From Planctomycetota bacterium (GTDB lineage Bacteria; Planctomycetota; UBA8742; UBA2392), in the NCBI GenBank assembly GCA_020848275.1, contig JADLAK010000050.1, positions 1 to 34,809 of the forward strand: DNA of 34,809 nucleotides, written 5' to 3'. Below the pieces are notes generated by a model. That model did not search any database. It was not told the DNA's origin and worked only from the letters and a program-made list of their open reading frames with translations. The translations under genes and the position numbers were made by a program. Shown here piece by piece: positions 31,512-34,809 of the stretch (positions within the stretch are counted from its first letter, which is position 1; each line of letters begins with the position of its first letter).

Positions 31512-31904
31512 TCAATGTGCCGCGTGGATTTTGGGCGCGGATTCGGGGTCGAGGGGTTTCAGGCCGCTTGCGCCGGCAAGCACGGGCGCCATGAGCGCGC
31601 CGAAGTCCGCCTTGAAACGCGCGAGGTCGATGCCGTGGAAGATCGGCGGAAGTTTGCGCAGCTTCTGCTCGCTCTGTTTGGCCAGCAGCTTCGCCCCGTG
31701 GAAGTTGCCGTTGCCGTAGTGGTAAAGGCTGACCGCCGCCATCAGCAAGCCCTGGTAGAAATCCGACAGGTCGCCGTCGTGGCGCCGCCACAGCTCTTCC
31801 AGCAGTTCGTGGACCTCGAAGTAATCGCCGATTTCAAAGCAGCGCAGTCCCTCTTCCCAGAGATGCTCGTTGCTCGCGTTCTCGTAGACTGCGGGATCAC
31901 CCAT
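31512..31904 (-). CDS. DUF309 family protein
   Basis: 130 residues. GLRCFEIGDYFEVHELLEELWRR and the following FYQGLLMAAVSLYHYGNGNFHGAKLLAKQSEQKL are the characteristic DUF309 helices with the H-E/W signature. The family is widespread and small, with no settled function. No signal peptide. The ATG at 31904 is only one base from the heptamer array at 31906-31940, so the whole 5' leader is repeat sequence with no Shine-Dalgarno-like GGAG. It is a stand-alone minus-strand gene. Confidence 0.9.
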   Translation of the reverse strand: MGDPAVYENASNEHLWEEGLRCFEIGDYFEVHELLEELWRRHDGDLSDFYQGLLMAAVSLYHYGNGNFHGAKLLAKQSEQKLRKLPPIFHGIDLARFKADFGALMAPVLAGASGLKPLDPESAPKIHAAH

Positions 31905-31905
31905 T

Positions 31906-31940
31906 CAATTACGGATTGTGGATTGCGAATCGCGAATTGA
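31906..31940. repeat. Heptamer array at the DUF309 start (GGATTGT type)
   Basis: CAATTAC, GGATTGT, GGATTGC, GAATCGC, GAATTGA in register. CAATT at one end and GAATTG at the other give weak inverted symmetry within the array. It lies between DUF309 and the two-TM protein gene and forms the immediate leader of DUF309. Confidence 0.88.
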
Positions 31941-31976
31941 ACAGCAGCGAAGTCGCGGACAGGCACGCCCGGGCCA

Positions 31977-32441
31977 CTAGATCTTCTTCACCAGCAATTG
32001 CGCGCCCCGCAGAAACGCGATCAACCCCACGGCCGCCAGGCCCCACCACGGGCTGAAGGACGACGTCGCCTGCTCCGGGTGATTGGCGACAATCGCTGTC
32101 GCGGTGTAGTCCATCGACGACTTGAGCGCGCCGCCCGCCGCAGCGCCGATGCCCAGCACGATCAGCGTTATGGCGCCGAAAAGATCCCTGCCGCGCTCCT
32201 GCCGACCCGCGCCGGTGGTCTGGACTTCCGCGCCCGGTTTGGCCATCCAGGCGTCAGGCTCGATGCCCTCTGAGAAATCGTTGCGCTGGCCCGGGGTATG
32301 GCGCACGCCGCGCCCGATCATGGGGGCGTCTTCACGCCCGTGCGAACGCTTCTGGGCGTCGCTTTCCTGCTCCCAGGGTGCGGCTTCGGGAATCTCTTGC
32401 TTGGAGGTATTGCGGCGCGGTTTCTGCGGGTCGACAGGCAT
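31977..32441 (-). CDS. Hypothetical two-TM membrane protein (APWE-motif pair, member 1)
   Basis: 154 residues, not recognised. A hydrophilic N-terminal half contains PEAAPWEQE (18-26) and MIGRGVRHTPGQRNDF. Transmembrane helices lie at about 87-106 and 131-151, ending with a positively charged VKKI. The layout (disordered N-terminus with an APWE motif, two C-terminal helices) is shared with the next gene upstream, suggesting they are related or interact. The gap to that gene is 54 bases on the same strand, so an operon is likely. Function unknown. Confidence 0.78.
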   Translation of the reverse strand: MPVDPQKPRRNTSKQEIPEAAPWEQESDAQKRSHGREDAPMIGRGVRHTPGQRNDFSEGIEPDAWMAKPGAEVQTTGAGRQERGRDLFGAITLIVLGIGAAAGGALKSSMDYTATAIVANHPEQATSSFSPWWGLAAVGLIAFLRGAQLLVKKI

Positions 32442-32495
32442 CGCCGAATTGTAACACGCCCTGACCAGTGAGGAGTGTCAATACACTGCGGTATG

Positions 32496-33320
32496 CTAGG
32501 ACTTTTCGCGGCTTTGCAGGGCGGTGAAGATGATGCCGCCCCCGATGATCATCAGCAGCGCCGCAAGGGCCAGCAGGCCGAGGTTCAGACTGGCGCCGGG
32601 GTCGCTCGACGCCTTGAGGACCAATGCAAGGCAGACCAGCCCCAGCACGGCGATGACGCCCCCGATACTGACCGCGAGCCACGGGTTAGCCGGCGGCTGG
32701 GGCGCCGCGGGCGCGGGCTCCGAGGCGGGCGCTGCAGTCGGCGTCGCCGCCGAGTTGAAGGGCACGGGCCCTGGCTTCTGCAGGTACTGTGTGTTGCCGG
32801 TCGGCGGCGCCATGCCCGCGCGCTCGCGCGCGATGCCGATGACCTCGAGGACTTGGGTTTCCGCCACGCCGCCGTAAAGCAGCTTCTGGCGCACGTCATA
32901 GGACGACATGCCGGCCTTGAAATCGGCAATGGCTTGCCGGATTTGCGGCTCGAGTTGCTCAAGGGGCCGGGGCGGCGATTGCGGGATCGGCTTGGTAATC
33001 GGCTTGGTGCCCGGCTTGGGCACTTCGCGCGTCGGCATTTTGCCAAACGATTGCGTCGACTTGCCCTGGGCTTTGTCGCTCATCGGCGCTTTGCCGAAAT
33101 TCTGTGTCGACTTGTTTTCGTCGGCCTTGTTGACGCGTTTGGTCATGCGGCCGGAAGTCGACGCCGGGGCTTCTTCCCAGGGCGCAAGCACGGGGCCGTT
33201 GGGGTCAGGCTCGGGTTTGTTAACAATCGTGTGCTCAGGCTCCGGCCGCAGGGCCTGTGTGGGACGGCGGCGCGCGCTCGTCGAGCCGGGGCGCGGAAGG
33301 TTGTCAGGCTGGGAGGTCAT
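32496..33320 (-). CDS. Hypothetical two-TM membrane protein with duplicated KSTQ-FGK motif (APWE-motif pair, member 2)
   Basis: 274 residues, not recognised. Pro/Arg-rich N-terminus with VLAPWEEAP (44-52); two near-identical octapeptides KSTQNFGK (70-77) and KSTQSFGK (87-94); a helical domain at about 119-172 (PQIRQAIADFKAGMSSYDVRQKLLYGG); a Pro/Ala linker; two transmembrane helices at about 212-236 and 243-267; and a charged tail. The octapeptides and APWE could be docking or phosphorylation motifs, which is inference only. First gene of the pair; ATG at 33320 lacks a clear Shine-Dalgarno. Divergent from the ferredoxin gene, with 130 bases between. Confidence 0.8.
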   Translation of the reverse strand: MTSQPDNLPRPGSTSARRRPTQALRPEPEHTIVNKPEPDPNGPVLAPWEEAPASTSGRMTKRVNKADENKSTQNFGKAPMSDKAQGKSTQSFGKMPTREVPKPGTKPITKPIPQSPPRPLEQLEPQIRQAIADFKAGMSSYDVRQKLLYGGVAETQVLEVIGIARERAGMAPPTGNTQYLQKPGPVPFNSAATPTAAPASEPAPAAPQPPANPWLAVSIGGVIAVLGLVCLALVLKASSDPGASLNLGLLALAALLMIIGGGIIFTALQSREKS

Positions 33321-33450
33321 GGGTCAGCGGCACCTTAGCAATTTATCACAATCGTGCCCATGCCCCGCGGCGCCGGTTTCGCTTGCGGCGGGCCAACCCT
33401 TGCCGTATGTTGTCGTTGGACGTTCGGGGCGATTGTCTTCGCAGGTTCAT

Positions 33451-33951
33451 ATGCCGCATTTCATCACAGACCGCTGTATCGGGTGCACGATCTGCGCCAA
33501 AAAGTGCCCCGTTGACTGCATTGCCGGCGACAACAAGGCCATGCACGTCATCGACCCTGAAATCTGCATCGATTGCGGCGTGTGCGAAAGTTATTGCCCG
33601 GTCGAGGCCATCAGCAACGACCTTGGCCAGATTGTCCCGAAGGTCAACGTGCAGAAAAAGCGCCCGATCGCGCGCGTGATCGAGGAACTTTGCACCGGCT
33701 GCGAGTTCTGCGTCGCCGCCTGCCCGTTTGACGTCATCGACATGAACTGGGAACACCACGAGCAGGACGGCAATTTCTATCCCGTCGCGCGCATCACCGA
33801 CGAGAAGGAAAAAGACTGCGTCGCCTGCCGCCTGTGCGAGGAAGTCTGCATCAAGAGCGCCATCGTCGTAAGCTGGCCCAGCGGCCACGAAGCGCCCAGC
33901 TTCTTTCCTGTCACTGGCACCATCGAAGGCGTGACCTCCGGCGTCGAGTAG
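33451..33951 (+). CDS. Ferredoxin-like protein with four CxxCxxCxxxC motifs
   Basis: 166 residues carrying four complete iron-sulfur motifs: C9-C12-C15-C19, C39-C42-C45-C49, C81-C84-C87-C91 and C123-C126-C129-C133. The first three end in Cys-Pro. Two bacterial 2[4Fe-4S] ferredoxin units therefore appear in tandem, for up to four [4Fe-4S] clusters. Likely a cytoplasmic electron carrier or small polyferredoxin; no signal peptide. ATG at 33451 (MPHFITDRCIGC) is the natural start of a ferredoxin; a longer upstream reading would run antisense through the two-TM gene. No redox partner is encoded in the window. Confidence 0.95.
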   Translation: MPHFITDRCIGCTICAKKCPVDCIAGDNKAMHVIDPEICIDCGVCESYCPVEAISNDLGQIVPKVNVQKKRPIARVIEELCTGCEFCVAACPFDVIDMNWEHHEQDGNFYPVARITDEKEKDCVACRLCEEVCIKSAIVVSWPSGHEAPSFFPVTGTIEGVTSGVE

Positions 33952-34000
33952 GGACGCGCGGCAGCGTGTCCGGCGTTCAGTTGCCAAAGAACTTCCGCTG

Positions 34001-34438
34001 TTATCCCGCCGCTCTTAATGGCGGCGGTTGTGTGTTGTGGGCTTCCAGACTGCCTATAGCGCGGCCATTCTGGCCGCTGCTTTGCGCGCCCGTCCCGTTT
34101 TGCGATTCCACATCTTCCTCGTGCGCGGCTTCCGCTGCGGCGTCGGCGGCTTCGGCTGCCGCAAGTTCGGCGTCGCTGGGCTCGGAATCGATCAGTTCGC
34201 GCTGGTCGCGGTCGATGTCCTGGTAGGCCTTGGCGGCGGCGATGCCCTCGCGCACGCTGATGTTGCCTTCGCCGGTGTCGATGCGTTTTTCGGCGGCGCT
34301 GACGACTTTCAGCATGAACGACTTGAGCTGTTCGCCCTTCGCCAGCCGCCCGATGTGCTGCGTTTGAATCCCGGCCTTCAGAAGTTCCTTGGCCGCCTGT
34401 TTGGCCTCGCGGCGTTGCCTGCGTCGTGCTGCACCCAT
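34001..34438 (-). CDS. Hypothetical small charged helical protein
   Basis: 145 residues, not recognised. Strongly basic N-terminus (MGAARRRQRREAKQAAKELLK), a helical middle (FMLKVVSAAEKRIDTGEGNISVREGIAAAKAYQDID), an Ala/Glu-rich acidic helix (about 105-130) and a Gln/Gly/Pro tail. The basic start could bind nucleic acid. I chose ATG at 34438 with GGGAG about seven bases upstream; a longer reading to 34543 adds an unlikely leader. It converges with the ferredoxin gene, 49 bases between the stops. Codon pattern and ribosome site support a real gene, but no function can be assigned. Confidence 0.75.
   Translation of the reverse strand: MGAARRRQRREAKQAAKELLKAGIQTQHIGRLAKGEQLKSFMLKVVSAAEKRIDTGEGNISVREGIAAAKAYQDIDRDQRELIDSEPSDAELAAAEAADAAAEAAHEEDVESQNGTGAQSSGQNGRAIGSLEAHNTQPPPLRAAG
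34006..34027 (+). terminator. Possible terminator hairpin after the ferredoxin gene
   Basis: CCGCCGC, loop TCTTAATG, GCGGCGG: a 7-bp GC-rich perfect stem followed by TTGTGTGTTGT, a weak T-rich tail. It stands 55 bases after the ferredoxin stop and overlaps the last codons of the convergent gene. Confidence 0.4.
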
Positions 34439-34809
34439 GACTGTCTCCCAATGGTTTCCCCAACCATACACGGCGTGGCGACAAGGTTTGGTCGAGTGAG
34501 ACAGTTGCCGCACGATTTGTAGTAAGTCCTGTCGTCCAAACAATTTGGGAAGGCGCGTAGCGTTGCAACTTCTCTGGCCCGCGGCGAAGCTGGGGGTTCT
34601 GGAAGGGATAAGATTCTAAGCCGCATCGCGGCGACACCGAAATTCCCTGTGTCGGCGCTACGCGCCTGCAAAACTACAAAGCGGTCCTACATATATTCTG
34701 GGCAGTTGTGGGGCGGACATTCTTGTCCGCCCGACCGGCGTAGCCGGTCGAATTGTGGCTCGCAAAGCTTGCCACCGCGGACAGGAATGTCCGCGCCACC
34801 TAAAGACAA
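34439..34809. other. Gene-free right end
   Basis: 371 bases upstream of the small charged-protein gene. No credible coding frame. It holds the palindromic element at 34708-34799; the remainder (34439-34707) shows no recognisable signal beyond the ribosome site of that gene. Confidence 0.6.
34708..34799. repeat. REP-like paired palindrome, GTGG...CCAC bounded
   Basis: First core GCGGACATTCTTGTCCGC (34713-34730), a middle palindrome GACCGGC-GTA-GCCGGTC (34733-34749), and a second core GCGGACAGGAATGTCCGC (34777-34794). It opens with GTGG and closes with CCAC. Both outer cores match the single element at 24263-24290. Confidence 0.88.

Noticed and set aside
33777..34637. 286-codon minus-strand open frame
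   Set aside because: Overlaps the ferredoxin gene antisense and the small charged gene in another frame; Arg/Gln-rich and without features.

Overview
The window is GC-rich DNA (roughly 60-65 % by eye) from a bacterium with many large exported repeat proteins (WD40, TPR, HEAT, CARDB), an ECF sigma/anti-sigma pair, MurA, RtcB and many small uncharacterised genes. This suggests a Planctomycetota/PVC-type bacterium or an uncultured phylum of similar style (Hydrogenedentota- or Sumerlaeota-like). That is inference from gene style; no 16S or other rRNA lies here. No tRNA, CRISPR array, prophage or recognisable transposase was seen.

Left third (1-10120, minus strand): three tandem genes for exported WD40 proteins with near-identical signal peptides and the same GGAGACGCCC ribosome-binding segment. 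Transcription order is 10120-8261 (14 blades), 8240-4017 (21 blades plus a TPR tail), then 3872 past the left edge (29 blades visible). Blade counts and linker positions fit whole seven-bladed propellers: 2, 3 and at least 5. Upstream on the same strand are glyA and a soluble histidine kinase.

Middle (12.5-25.6 kb): murA; a minus-strand run of an AMP-forming acyl-CoA synthetase, a DUF1963 protein, a DUF433/DUF5615 toxin-antitoxin-like pair coupled to a small HEAT-like gene, and a Cys-pair protein; then a four-TM protein with a dual-specificity phosphatase, a 1252-residue exported HEAT/CARDB protein, and rtcB. Right third (25.7-34.8 kb): an ECF sigma/anti-sigma pair followed by an exported CXXCH protein, a VOC protein, cysteine synthase, a four-helix-bundle (S23/IVP-type) protein, a hexapeptide acyltransferase, DUF309, two related membrane proteins, a four-cluster ferredoxin and a small charged protein.

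The most unusual content is non-genic. At least eight places carry degenerate tandem arrays with a strict seven-base period (eight bases at one place), mostly arranged as inverted arm pairs. The words differ between loci (GATAGCG, GGATTGG, GTCCCGT, AGGTTCT and others). The arrays fill intergenic gaps, supply stop codons to genes, and sit in frame inside the acyl-CoA synthetase gene. One inverted pair (29996-30030 and 30451-30485) encloses only the four-helix-bundle gene, and the same words form an ORF-less hairpin about 1 kb away. The layout looks like an autonomous element and its short derivative. A second dispersed family consists of GTGG...CCAC-bounded palindromes with variable cores (11640, 24263, 31368, 34708), similar in layout to REP elements.
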